Of a DNA stretch of 64,000 nucleotides, positions 52,734 to 60,891 are shown piece after piece. Under the pieces are notes generated by a model, which did no database searches, was not told the origin of the DNA, and was given only the letters and a program-made list of their open reading frames with translations. The DNA comes from a virus. The stretch is taken from positions 1 to 64,000 of IMG/VR virus record IMGVR_UViG_3300009509_000031; one strand, given 5' to 3'. The position numbers were made by a program, and so were the translations under genes. The first letter of the stretch is position 1. The number at the start of each line of letters is the position of its first letter.

Positions 52734-52834
52734 GTTCGTATTGGTCCAGTACAGCCGGATTCAAATTCAGAACACCAGACATTGCCGGCTGTATCTTCCT
52801 GTGAAAACACATACGTTGTTTTCTTTGCCGGCAT
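52652..52834 (-). CDS. Possible small protein
   Basis: 60 residues, TAATG coupling to the upstream gene at 52834. It contains CSEFESGC. The 82-nt overlap with the coiled-coil gene lowers confidence. Not recognised. Confidence 0.35.
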   Translation of the reverse strand: MPAKKTTYVFSQEDTAGNVWCSEFESGCTGPIRTWVQKWIPLQGGSLIQLKLKRISGNWH

Positions 52835-53370
52835 TAAAAACCTTTTACCCCTTTAAATGGGTGCTTTGGCAACGGCATTACTTTTTGTTGTTGCTGCCTT
52901 TGTGGAGCCGGAACGGGTAAAGGTGCCATAGGGGGTATAAATTGGGATGGTTGTTGCTGTTGAGTGTTGATCTGTGCTGAAGAACTGGTTACTTGCGGGG
53001 ATCGTCTTCTAACAGGTGTTCTAGGTCTGCTCTGATAGCTAGCTTGCAACATTTCAAGTTTTGTTGTCACAACAATCAAACGATCAGACAGATCAGAAAT
53101 TCGCTTCATTTGAGTGTTAATCACAGTTGCTTGTTCATCTACCTTATTCTTTAACGTATCCCATACCGCAATCGTGCTTTGTTTCGCCGTTTCAGCCTTC
53201 ACAGCAACGTTGTTTGTTTTTTCTTCCTGATTAACACCCATAACAGCATTTACAATACCTAGAATCAATAGAGCGGATGCACCAAGCCCAGTCCCAACAT
53301 TTTTAACCGTTTCACCAAATGTTGCCCCCGATTTGCCTTTCTCATCCGGTGTTTCTTTATCATCAGACAT
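52834..53370 (-). CDS. Membrane-anchored coiled-coil, Pro/Gln-rich protein
   Basis: 178 residues from ATG 53370 (GGAG 5 nt upstream). An acidic N-terminus, one membrane segment (GTGLGASALLILGIVNAVMG), a coiled coil (NTQMKRISDLSDRLIVVTTK), then a Pro/Gln/Ser-rich tail. The order is like an i-spanin or an anchored accessory protein, but it is distant from the lysis genes and no partner was found. Confidence 0.5.
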   Translation of the reverse strand: MSDDKETPDEKGKSGATFGETVKNVGTGLGASALLILGIVNAVMGVNQEEKTNNVAVKAETAKQSTIAVWDTLKNKVDEQATVINTQMKRISDLSDRLIVVTTKLEMLQASYQSRPRTPVRRRSPQVTSSSAQINTQQQQPSQFIPPMAPLPVPAPQRQQQQKVMPLPKHPFKGVKGF

Positions 53371-53384
53371 GATCACTCCATAAG

Positions 53385-53564
53385 CTAGTTAATATGAGGT
53401 TTGGGTGTTCCCTTAATTGCAATATGAATAGGAAAACAAGGAATAAAACAAACCCAGATATGAAGATCATCAGCTGTCTTACAACCTGCAACTAATACCC
53501 GCCTAACTTTCCAATACACGCCGATCCACAAATCTTGTGGTTTAAACTCAACAGCAATTCGCAT
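53385..53564 (-). CDS. Small conserved phage protein
   Basis: 59 residues. ATG at 53564. Start MRIAVEFKPQDLWIGVYWK, later LHIWVCFIPCFPIHIAIKG. This pattern is familiar from short conserved phage proteins near head or early genes, but function is unknown. Confidence 0.5.
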   Translation of the reverse strand: MRIAVEFKPQDLWIGVYWKVRRVLVAGCKTADDLHIWVCFIPCFPIHIAIKGTPKPHIN

Positions 53565-53569
53565 GATCC

Positions 53570-53764
53570 CTACATACCCCTTTTTTTCGGATCAGATATC
53601 GGTTTAACTTCATCTTGTGTCCACTGAACCCATTGCATGTTAACAGTAACGGGCTTTCCAGCAATCCACGATCGCCATTGCGGAAAGGATACCCAACAAT
53701 TACGTTTGATGATCTTAAACCGCTCTGTTTGTGTCACAACGGATATATAAGCTGTTACACCCAT
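53570..53764 (-). CDS. Small basic/Trp-rich protein
   Basis: 64 residues with Trp-rich centre (CWVSFPQWRSWIAGKPVTVN). No recognised domain. 5 nt to the next gene. Confidence 0.4.
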   Translation of the reverse strand: MGVTAYISVVTQTERFKIIKRNCWVSFPQWRSWIAGKPVTVNMQWVQWTQDEVKPISDPKKRGM

Positions 53765-53770
53765 AACAAA

Positions 53771-54049
53771 TTACGATCGCTTAAACAGCCGGCTAAACGT
53801 ACACTGAATCCGATGTAACAACCTGTGAAACCATGTATAACGAATCCAGGCACCGCAAACATTACAAGTGATCCCTGTAATCCTGCAACAAGCCGGATCA
53901 GGTTTCTTTGTAAAGGCTAGCGAATAGTGTAACGACTGATTGCGGTTTGCTAGCTGAAGTTGTTGTGACTGTTCTAAGTTCCGCTGTTTTCGTTGTGAAC
54001 ACGCATCTTCAAACATAGGGTTGTAACGCGGTTGTGTATCTTCAGACAT
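53771..54049 (-). CDS. Zinc-like small protein
   Basis: 92 residues. Gln-rich start (KQRNLEQSQQLQLANRNQS), then cysteines CCRITGITCNVCGAW in a metal-binding style and a basic C-terminus (FHRLLHRIQCTFSRLFKRS). Overlaps the upstream gene by 8 nt. Confidence 0.42.
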   Translation of the reverse strand: MSEDTQPRYNPMFEDACSQRKQRNLEQSQQLQLANRNQSLHYSLAFTKKPDPACCRITGITCNVCGAWIRYTWFHRLLHRIQCTFSRLFKRS

Positions 54050-54428
54050 CAGTAACCCCGATCAGAATCACAGAATTGTTGTTCAGCTCTAACTGCAGTT
54101 CACTTGACAGATCCGAATCCAGACAATCAACCTTTTTCAACACGGTATGCAGTAACCTGGAATAGCTGCTAGCAATCGCTTCTGTCTTTGCCCAAACTCT
54201 TACTTCACAACCGGCCGTTTGCATTGCGTGGCACATTGCACGAATCAGCTCTTTTCTGATATCCCCATCAACACACTTATCAAAAATATCACCCTGTGAA
54301 GCAAGCACAGAATCCAGGTGTTGGTTGTACTGTGCAATTCGTGCATCTCTAGCCGCAGTAACCGCTTTCAAAAAATCAATACCAGACCGCATCAAATGGA
54401 ACGGCAAGGCTTTATCTTGATCCATCAT
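54042..54428 (-). CDS. Helical protein, unknown
   Basis: 128 residues from the ATG at 54428 (GGGG about 8 nt upstream; a GTG start is slightly earlier). Helical (GIDFLKAVTAARDARIAQYN, ELIRAMCHAMQTAGCEVRVW). Not recognised. Confidence 0.4.
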   Translation of the reverse strand: MMDQDKALPFHLMRSGIDFLKAVTAARDARIAQYNQHLDSVLASQGDIFDKCVDGDIRKELIRAMCHAMQTAGCEVRVWAKTEAIASSYSRLLHTVLKKVDCLDSDLSSELQLELNNNSVILIGVTDV

Positions 54429-54747
54429 CACTATCACCCCAATTTTTTACGTTAACTATCCTAGCAAACGATCCGTTTGCACCACGTAATTCAATCGTTC
54501 CTTTTGGAAGTGTCGGATCGGGTTCAATCTTAAAATCCATTACTGGATTAGTAGCAAACAGTGCTGTTCTTGGAAACGGATCGGATCGGTTAGGCGGCTT
54601 TATTTTAGTGTCAAGCGTATCCCTGAACGGAGAAAGATACATTGATTTAATCAGCCAACTAACGCTAACGTGCAGATCTTTTGATTCCATTATCCGCTTT
54701 AATGCTTCTTCAGCCTTTACCACTAACAGCGGTTTCTTCGGGTTCAT
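54412..54747 (-). CDS. Small protein, unknown
   Basis: 111 residues. Helical start (VKAEEALKRIMESKDLHV), then a Pro/Gly part (KPPNRSDPFPRTALFATNP) and a beta end (GTIELRGANGSFARIVNV). Not recognised. Confidence 0.42.
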   Translation of the reverse strand: MNPKKPLLVVKAEEALKRIMESKDLHVSVSWLIKSMYLSPFRDTLDTKIKPPNRSDPFPRTALFATNPVMDFKIEPDPTLPKGTIELRGANGSFARIVNVKNWGDSDDGSR

Positions 54748-54929
54748 CTGTTCACCTGTTTATATTGTGACCAGTCAAGATGAAGCTGAATCGGGATCCC
54801 GTTCTCTCTACTCTGTAACCCTTCCTCGATATACCGCTGTAACTCTTTACTGCGATCTGAAAACTTCGGTAACCTCTCATTCAACTTAGCTGCAACACGT
54901 TTTGATATGGGAATCATAACAACAGGCAT
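54744..54929 (-). CDS. RHH-like small protein
   Basis: 61 residues. VVMIPISKRVAAKLNERLPK then SDRSKELQRYIEEGLQ has the strand-helix-helix order of RHH repressors but is not a clear match. Overlaps the downstream gene by 4 nt. Confidence 0.4.
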   Translation of the reverse strand: MPVVMIPISKRVAAKLNERLPKFSDRSKELQRYIEEGLQSRENGIPIQLHLDWSQYKQVNR

Positions 54930-54935
54930 AACGTG

Positions 54936-55040
54936 TTATCTCCGATCTAATGTACGTTTCACAGACACAATTACACATAACGCACCACTAACAAACCCAA
55001 ATATAAAACAAAAAAACAAAGCCGCTATCAGCACAATCAT
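54936..55040 (-). CDS. 34-residue membrane protein
   Basis: Short gene from ATG 55040 overlapping the upstream TGA as ATGA. A single hydrophobic helix (IVLIAALFFCFIFGFVSGAL) with basic C-terminus (KRTLDRR). Coupling supports it. Function unknown. Confidence 0.45.
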   Translation of the reverse strand: MIVLIAALFFCFIFGFVSGALCVIVSVKRTLDRR

Positions 55041-55339
55041 AGTCCTGTAACAACCCTCTTTTTAAGTTTAAAAGCTTTTGAATTAGATCGAATACCGGCT
55101 GTTGCTTCTAACAGCCCTAATGATTCAAGCTCATATAGTTCCAACAACCGTGCTTTAATTTGTTTACTAGTAAACCAACCGACTGGGAACTGTTGTTTAA
55201 TCGTTTTCAGCAACAAAAGTTGTTTCTTAGTTAGCATCGGAGTAACTAACTCTGGCCGCACACCTTCACCACCACATAACGGGCAATCAATACGACAACT
55301 GCCGGTTAATGATATACAAGAACACTCTCTGTATTGCAC
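55037..55339 (-). CDS. Zinc-finger plus winged-helix-like protein
   Basis: 100 residues from a GTG (GAGGG 5 nt upstream). N-terminal DnaJ-like zinc patch (CSCIS...CRIDCPLCGGEG) and then a winged-helix-like region (LTKKQLLLLKTIKQQFPVGW, KQIKARLLELYELESLGLLE). Likely DNA- or RNA-binding regulator. Confidence 0.5.
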   Translation of the reverse strand: MQYRECSCISLTGSCRIDCPLCGGEGVRPELVTPMLTKKQLLLLKTIKQQFPVGWFTSKQIKARLLELYELESLGLLEATAGIRSNSKAFKLKKRVVTGL

Positions 55340-55351
55340 AACATCCCTCTC

Positions 55352-55645
55352 TTACAATTGCGATCTGTTAGCGTAACTCCCATTAATAACGGCTACCATA
55401 TTTGCAACAACAGCTTTACCCTGTTCAGTCAATGAATACACAGATCGGCTTGTTGTTTGAAACCTATTTACACGAATTCGTTTATTTGCGCTTTGAACTA
55501 AACCACAAGTTCTCAACTCGATAAGTGAAAGCCTTACTTGCTTATCTGATAACGGTGTTCGCTTTAAAATCTCAAATACAACACACGGGGATTCTACGTA
55601 ATGAATAGCAAGTAACACAGCTTTATGATCATCACTCAACTTCAT
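55352..55645 (-). CDS. Winged-helix DNA-binding protein
   Basis: 97 residues from ATG 55645. Pattern KAVLLAIHYVESPCVVFEIL, LSDKQVRLSLIELRTCGLVQ, then SRSVYSLTEQGKAVVANMV is the MarR/PadR-like winged helix layout. It overlaps the upstream gene by 14 nt. A transcription regulator, target unknown. Confidence 0.52.
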   Translation of the reverse strand: MKLSDDHKAVLLAIHYVESPCVVFEILKRTPLSDKQVRLSLIELRTCGLVQSANKRIRVNRFQTTSRSVYSLTEQGKAVVANMVAVINGSYANRSQL

Positions 55646-56138
55646 CTTCAATATTCGTTTCCCGTTTCTTAATCATCTCTTCCCTGAAACGTTTCAAGGC
55701 TTCTGTTGCTGCTTTTTCTTCTTCTTCACGCAATTTTGTAGCATCAATTCCCTTTTCAGCCGGGATATCTTCTTCAAATAACGTACCTGCAGCCATTTCT
55801 TTATGGGCTGCTTCAACTTCTTCCCGCAACTTGTCTAGTGCGGCTTTTCTTGCTGCAGCGTCATCAAGCTTATTAATCACTTGTTCTGTCTTAATTCGTT
55901 CCTTAATTGTTGTTGCCCAAATCAGTTTTACAAGTCTGCTAGGAAGAATGAATTGATATGATCCATCTCTGTTGATAATAGCTTGTGAATTCCGATTTAT
56001 TATCGTACATAGTTCCGCTTTCCATTCCCGGAATTCTCGCATCATCTTTTTTTGTTGCTTTTTCAAATACTGTTTCGCTTCTTCACCCTGTAATATACGC
56101 ATCACTTGCGGTTTAATAGAGCTTTGATCATTACTCAT
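55632..56138 (-). CDS. Charged coiled-coil protein
   Basis: 168 residues, highly charged. Helical runs (KQYLKKQQKKMMREFREWKA, AAARKAALDKLREEVEAAHK) and an acidic/basic C-terminus. No recognised domain. Confidence 0.48.
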   Translation of the reverse strand: MSNDQSSIKPQVMRILQGEEAKQYLKKQQKKMMREFREWKAELCTIINRNSQAIINRDGSYQFILPSRLVKLIWATTIKERIKTEQVINKLDDAAARKAALDKLREEVEAAHKEMAAGTLFEEDIPAEKGIDATKLREEEEKAATEALKRFREEMIKKRETNIEDEVE

Positions 56139-56442
56139 CTAAAACACTCCTAATCACTTTAACTGCAGATAACGCTGAAGCTGTATTACTGTAAATAGCA
56201 CAAGCCCTGCAACTAAAATTAATCCAGTACCCGATACAAGCTACAAGCAAACAATCCGCGTATCTTGGACACTGCATATAACGATAAGACTCAGCTACAT
56301 CTTCTGTTAGAAATACGGCATCTAATTCAACTGGATTTGGCCGGATACCACAAACACACTCTAACCGTTGTTTTCTACGTTCAGCCTTAATACCTGCAGC
56401 ATAGTATCTACGTTTAACCGTTCTATAGTAGCGTGAATCCAT
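56131..56442 (-). CDS. Cysteine-rich protein, unknown
   Basis: 103 residues. Basic start (YRTVKRRYYAAGIKAERRKQ) and cysteines CVCGIRPN, CPRYADC, and CRAC suggest a metal site. It overlaps the RlpA-like gene by 82 nt. Confidence 0.42.
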   Translation of the reverse strand: MDSRYYRTVKRRYYAAGIKAERRKQRLECVCGIRPNPVELDAVFLTEDVAESYRYMQCPRYADCLLVACIGYWINFSCRACAIYSNTASALSAVKVIRSVLDE

Positions 56443-56903
56443 CCCCTGGATCCCATCATCTTGTGAACGGTGGTTGTTGCATCCAATATGCCACGATAAA
56501 ACCCATTCCTGTTATTGCGCCGAGTAACAACACGGTATCGATAACCCAAAGGGCATTGTTTGGATACCTGTTTTTCTGTCTTAGCATTCTCGCAAAAACC
56601 GTAAGGCCCGCGATCAAGTACAACACAAATGCCGAGATCATACTTATTTGACCTAATCCTAACGACGGTACCAAAGGGCAATGTTCTATGAGCACATACG
56701 AGATCAAAAACTGTTGGTTTTGTTCGCCACTTACCAGCATATCTAGCATAAGGAACCGTCTTTGATCGCTTCCATGGCCGGTACCCCGATACAATCCCGG
56801 TTTCAATACGTGATCCTTCAACAGTTTTCCAATCAAACGATAAGTGGGATATCGGAATCACCGGTGTTAGAAATAGTAAGCTTAGTTTTAGGATAAACGT
56901 CAT
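56361..56903 (-). CDS. RlpA-like double-psi beta-barrel protein, exported
   Basis: 180 residues from ATG 56903 (a longer frame upstream is in the SpeD gene). A signal peptide (FILKLSLLFLTPVIPISHLS) precedes the DPBB: CAHRTLPFGTVVRIRSN, then VVLDRGPYG, and GILDATTTVHKMMG. The Asp in DRGPYG is the usual catalytic-site residue of lytic DPBB enzymes. RlpA-type proteins cut peptidoglycan, so it may help in lysis or entry. It overlaps the SpeD gene by 71 nt and lies beside the endolysin. Confidence 0.62.
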   Translation of the reverse strand: MTFILKLSLLFLTPVIPISHLSFDWKTVEGSRIETGIVSGYRPWKRSKTVPYARYAGKWRTKPTVFDLVCAHRTLPFGTVVRIRSNKYDLGICVVLDRGPYGFCENAKTEKQVSKQCPLGYRYRVVTRRNNRNGFYRGILDATTTVHKMMGSRGWIHATIERLNVDTMLQVLRLNVENNG

Positions 56904-57273
56904 AATGAACAACCGTTTCAACACACAAATCTGCAATTGTATGTATGTAAAGACTTGCCGTAGAAAACGGCTTACAAGAAACAACATCCAACATAAATCG
57001 ACGCCTATTAGGCCAGCCATGCAAGGCAATATGGCTTGTTGAAATTAGTGCTAATACACTAATACCGCCTTCATCTTCAAACGCTGTTCTGTTCAACTTT
57101 GACAGATCCTCTTTTACGTTACTAACAATCAAATTAAGGATAGTCATACCTGATAGGCTAGCAATCCGATCCACGATAGAACTAAGGCGGCTAGAACTAG
57201 CCAAAACCCCCTTTTCTTCTCTTTTTACAATTCCATCAAGTTCAAAACGATAACGGATCGGATCGTTGTTCAT
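56833..57273 (-). CDS. AdoMet decarboxylase homologue (SpeD family)
   Basis: 146 residues. The catalytic region matches prokaryotic SpeD: ISTSHIALHGWP then LDVVSC. The pyruvoyl serine (S80), the histidine (H85) and the cysteine (C100) keep the exact spacing of Ser63, His68 and Cys83 of the Thermotoga enzyme. SpeD self-cleaves before the serine to form a pyruvoyl group; here Thr replaces the usual Glu at the cleavage site. It would make polyamine precursors, but some phage homologues use ornithine or arginine. No spermidine synthase gene is seen. Confidence 0.72.
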   Translation of the reverse strand: MNNDPIRYRFELDGIVKREEKGVLASSSRLSSIVDRIASLSGMTILNLIVSNVKEDLSKLNRTAFEDEGGISVLALISTSHIALHGWPNRRRFMLDVVSCKPFSTASLYIHTIADLCVETVVHYDVYPKTKLTISNTGDSDIPLIV

Positions 57274-57295
57274 AATTTAACCTCTTTTCGCTAAG

Positions 57296-58225
57296 CTAAG
57301 TTGGAACCAAAGTATCCCCTGTTGTGTTGCTTTCTGGCATAGGATAATCCCGCAACAGTACCAATTCCGTAAACGGATCCGTAATGCCGGTAACATACAA
57401 CTTCTTTTCTTGTTGAAACTTAATTAACGCTCGTTTGCTTTCGTAACCAAATACACCATCTGCACCATACTTAGGCAGACAGTCAGGCTTCCACCTAAGC
57501 AAAGCCTGTTGCCAATCAAGATCTGTTTTCAAATCTTGTTTAGCTGATTCCCGCCAAGAATCAATCCGAGTCATTAAAACATATCCGGGGCAACCTGCTT
57601 TACCAAAATGAGCATGATAAAAGTTACCCTCTGCACCGTAGTTAAACAACTCTGCTAACCACTGGCAGACCTTTGTGTGACCTTCAAGCTGTTTTACAGT
57701 TGGTCCTGTAGCGTAACCTTTATAACCAGGTGCACTAAAGCCGCCCATTACTAACACGGCTACTAGGTGCAAGTTTTCATCACCGTCTGCTAAACCACCA
57801 TAGGCTTGTGCGTATGTTCGATCCAGAATGTTACCTGTAAGCAAAACAATCCCGTCTTTTGGAATACAGATCGGATATACCATTGTTGGCAACGGTTTAC
57901 CTGGTGTGATGTGATTATTCACACCTGTATGATAATTTGCGGTTGCAACCGGATCGTTATCGTTGCGTGATGCGTTATGATGCGTGCACTGGCCTAGAAC
58001 TTCTGAAATTAGTCGTTTAGGCCATCTAAACCTATCCACCTTATATCTACTGTTAGCGGTAGGTATATCAGACCTAACATCCTTCATCCATCCTTCACTA
58101 ACAGCGATCGTTATCGCGTTTTCAACAATATTCAAATCCTTGGTATACTGTTTTGCCCTATCTAACATTGCTTGATCCACCAGTCTTTCAAAATCCTTCC
58201 ATGCAGTATTTACATACCTAGCCAT
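57296..58225 (-). CDS. Endolysin: amidase plus peptidoglycan-binding domain
   Basis: 309 residues. The zinc/active-site pattern of N-acetylmuramoyl-L-alanine amidase (amidase_2 type) is visible: THHNASRN (H82/H83) and YHAHFGKAGCPG (H204 or H206, C212). Residues about 235-290 form a peptidoglycan-binding domain (LPKYGADGVFGYESKRALIK, FQQEKKL). No signal peptide, so a holin is needed for release. It lies in a lysis-like cluster with the RlpA-like gene. Confidence 0.82.
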   Translation of the reverse strand: MARYVNTAWKDFERLVDQAMLDRAKQYTKDLNIVENAITIAVSEGWMKDVRSDIPTANSRYKVDRFRWPKRLISEVLGQCTHHNASRNDNDPVATANYHTGVNNHITPGKPLPTMVYPICIPKDGIVLLTGNILDRTYAQAYGGLADGDENLHLVAVLVMGGFSAPGYKGYATGPTVKQLEGHTKVCQWLAELFNYGAEGNFYHAHFGKAGCPGYVLMTRIDSWRESAKQDLKTDLDWQQALLRWKPDCLPKYGADGVFGYESKRALIKFQQEKKLYVTGITDPFTELVLLRDYPMPESNTTGDTLVPT

Positions 58226-58237
58226 TAAGCACCAATG

Positions 58238-58570
58238 TTAGTCATCTGCAACAGTTTGCCCGTTCCTTGTTCGCTTAAACCGTCTGTTACCGTTATCTGT
58301 TTCACCTTTTGTTGAATCAGCAATTTCTAGCATCACTCGTGTTTTGTATTTTGCGCTCATAGCTTCCAGCAATACACGCAAGGCTTTTGCGATCCTGCCA
58401 GCCTTACCGATTACCTTTCCAGCATCACCGGTACCTGTTTTAACGGTTAAAATTACAGTACCACCGCCTTCACTTACTGTTTGCGATACAGAAACAGCAT
58501 CCGGAGTATCAACCAATTCCATCACAACATCTTTCAACAGCTCTCTCAACTTAAAGTCTTTAGACAACAT
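58238..58570 (-). CDS. KhpA-type KH-domain RNA-binding protein
   Basis: 110 residues from ATG 58570 (GGAG 9 nt upstream). The KH core has the GxxG loop at residues 55-58 (GKVIGKAGRIAKALRVLLEA) and helices flanking it, in the layout of the single-KH protein KhpA. The last 25 residues are a charged tail. Host KhpA binds small RNAs and mRNAs with KhpB. A phage copy could redirect host RNA handling, an inference. Confidence 0.72.
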   Translation of the reverse strand: MLSKDFKLRELLKDVVMELVDTPDAVSVSQTVSEGGGTVILTVKTGTGDAGKVIGKAGRIAKALRVLLEAMSAKYKTRVMLEIADSTKGETDNGNRRFKRTRNGQTVADD

Positions 58571-58646
58571 GATAATTAACTCCAATAGCTGATAACAGTA
58601 TGTAATAAAGCAGCTGATTATACCATTTTAGAGCAAAAAACTAAAA

Positions 58647-59489
58647 TCAACGCGAATTAAAAAACGAATCTGTTAAAACAAAATCAACAAACCGCTTTGA
58701 CAAATGAGGTAACCATACCGGTCTACTTGCTTCACCAAAAAACAGATCAACCGTTACTTCTTTTGTACAAGCAAACGGTCTGCTTATTGGTGCCAAAGGT
58801 TCATTGTTAGTTGTCCGTAACAGTACCGATCGTAAATCCGGATTTAGCTGATCCAATTTAACAACACCATCCCTAACAGCCATTTCTGAATACAAGAGAG
58901 AGGCAAGTAACAACGCATCAGCAAGGTTACCACCAGGATCATTTTCAGCACTAAGCTTGATCCCGTACTTACTAAAGCACGCTTGCTGCATATCCACCTT
59001 TTCTGCCTTACCGTAACCAGTAACAGCAAGCTTTACAGACAACGGATCGTAAATCCTAAACGGGATCTCTTTATCCCAAAGCCCTTGTTTAATTGCTTCA
59101 ACCAATCCGTGTATTTCATGCAAGCCCCTACTTCGTTTAGAAAAAGCGTATCCCTCAATTGCAACCGCAATCCTACATCCTGGAACCTTAAATGCGTAAT
59201 CACAGATCACACTTAGTGTCCAATCGATCAACACCTTCATTCTGTATTGACTGTTAGACTCTGATCTGCCTGATGGTACTTTCATATAACTAAGCCACTG
59301 TGATTGACGCTTCTGAAGCTGCTTCTTATTTGTCCACCCATGTAAAAAATCAGGGTAGCCATCACGCAATACAGCGATTGCATGGCCGTTCAGTGATGGA
59401 TCAATACCAACACAGATCTTATTTGCTGCTTTAGTAACAGATATGGCCGGCTCAACAACAACAGATCTCAACCGCTTTGCATACTGCAT
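58647..59489 (-). CDS. RuvC-like Holliday junction resolvase
   Basis: 280 residues. RNase H-like acidic motifs: GIDPSLNG (D near 29), VAIEGYAFSK (E near 112), and NLADALLLASLL near 183. The middle DPLSVKLAVTGYGKAEKVDM is typical of RuvC. Expected to resolve branched DNA before packaging. Start ATG 59489, with AGGTG 6 nt upstream. It follows a methylase gene by 8 nt. Confidence 0.78.
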   Translation of the reverse strand: MQYAKRLRSVVVEPAISVTKAANKICVGIDPSLNGHAIAVLRDGYPDFLHGWTNKKQLQKRQSQWLSYMKVPSGRSESNSQYRMKVLIDWTLSVICDYAFKVPGCRIAVAIEGYAFSKRSRGLHEIHGLVEAIKQGLWDKEIPFRIYDPLSVKLAVTGYGKAEKVDMQQACFSKYGIKLSAENDPGGNLADALLLASLLYSEMAVRDGVVKLDQLNPDLRSVLLRTTNNEPLAPISRPFACTKEVTVDLFFGEASRPVWLPHLSKRFVDFVLTDSFFNSR

Positions 59490-59497
59490 CAAGACAC

Positions 59498-60877
59498 CTA
59501 TAGGGCTTTCAATCGCAAGCTTGCTTTTTTCACAAACTTCTTTGACTGTTCAATGCCAATGCTTCGCCTACCTAGCCGCTTACAAGCAACCTGTGTTGTT
59601 CCAACACCCATAAACGGATCAACCACTAGATCCTTTTTCTGGCTATGTCGCTTCAACAACCTTTCAACCAACCACAACGGTTTCTGTGTTGGGTGATCCA
59701 GACGTTCGTTACCTTGACAGATCGGACCTTCAAAGCAGTTATGAACGTATCTAGCACCCTTATTCTTAAACGGCTTAAAATACGGTTTACCCTTCGTTGC
59801 AAACACGATAGCTTCACAACTTGGAAGGTAAACACCATCCCTATTCACAACACCCGGATTCGTTTTATGCCAAATCATAAAACCCTTATAGGTTAGCTTT
59901 GCTGCTTCAATCATTGCTTCATACACGCCGATCGCTTCACCAGGGCAGAATATTTGCAAAGAACTGTTTTTAGCCATCAATGGTGCCCAATCCAAAACCC
60001 ACGAAGCATCAAGGTTATCCCAGTCAAACTCCCCACTATTAACATCTTGCCTTTCGCCGGCGTACCTAATCGTTGAATGTTCCCTATCATAAGGTGGGTC
60101 TGTAAACAGTAGATCAATCTTCCCAGTACAGTGCTCTTTAATCATATTAAAGTGCTCTTGCCACGTACCGTGAAGGATGCTGATTGTCTTTTGAAGTGCC
60201 TTCCCTGCTTTCTTTGCATCCGCTTTACGCTGTTCGTGTTTTTCTTTAGCCTCTTGCTTTAGTTTTTCTTCTTTCTCTTTCCTGCGGATCTCAGATAGCG
60301 CCTTCCTTGCTGCAACATTACGTTCCCTAGTTGTGGCCGCTTCCTGTTCAATCTTACGTTTCTTATTTTCTGGTAGTTCTGCTATCTTCAACAAGTCCCT
60401 AACACTTTGTTCGCTGACACTAAGCACCTTTGCCGCTTCAGCTGTGAACCTTTCAACACTAGCATCAGCTTTTGGCCTACCCCTACCCGCACCACCAACT
60501 TTTGTTTCAGGATGGGCAGCTTCATACTTTTCCCGGTAACGTTTCAACCCATCAGCAACTTCAAGCTTATCAAACCCCTTTCGTTTAATGTTCTCTGCAA
60601 GTTGCATTGTTAGGTTATGCAACTCATCCTTTGGTTTGATAACAACTGCCTTGACTGGAATACCAAGTTGCTTACAAGCCTTTGTTCTTCTAAGGCCAGC
60701 AATAATCACATAAGCACCTTTTTGCTTTTTACTTGGCTTAACAACAATCGGCTGTAGCTGCCCAATTGTTTTAATACTATCTGCGAGTTCTGCAATATCA
60801 CCGTAATCTTGGCGTGCACGCCAGCCTTTTTTGATATCTTTCGGGTTCAGGTTCAATACGATCGTCTTTTCACTCAT
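59498..60877 (-). CDS. ParB-like domain fused to DNA methyltransferase
   Basis: 459 residues from ATG 60877 (GAGAGG upstream). N-terminal ParB-like domain with the signature GLRRTKA (residues 61-67) and a HTH-like segment (AAKVLSVSEQSVRDLLKIAE). A charged linker leads to a methyltransferase with DPPY (260-263) before DPFMGVGTT (420-428). Motif order IV-TRD-I is the beta class, so it methylates adenine or cytosine N4; the target site is not readable. Probably protects phage DNA or affects partition of the genome. Confidence 0.8.
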   Translation of the reverse strand: MSEKTIVLNLNPKDIKKGWRARQDYGDIAELADSIKTIGQLQPIVVKPSKKQKGAYVIIAGLRRTKACKQLGIPVKAVVIKPKDELHNLTMQLAENIKRKGFDKLEVADGLKRYREKYEAAHPETKVGGAGRGRPKADASVERFTAEAAKVLSVSEQSVRDLLKIAELPENKKRKIEQEAATTRERNVAARKALSEIRRKEKEEKLKQEAKEKHEQRKADAKKAGKALQKTISILHGTWQEHFNMIKEHCTGKIDLLFTDPPYDREHSTIRYAGERQDVNSGEFDWDNLDASWVLDWAPLMAKNSSLQIFCPGEAIGVYEAMIEAAKLTYKGFMIWHKTNPGVVNRDGVYLPSCEAIVFATKGKPYFKPFKNKGARYVHNCFEGPICQGNERLDHPTQKPLWLVERLLKRHSQKKDLVVDPFMGVGTTQVACKRLGRRSIGIEQSKKFVKKASLRLKAL

Positions 60878-60891
60878 AACACCCTCTCTTG

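Noticed and set aside
58625-58647. ATTTTAG / CTAAAAT inverted repeat downstream of the RuvC-like gene
   Set aside because: Only 7 AT-rich pairs and no T-tract; too weak to call a terminator.
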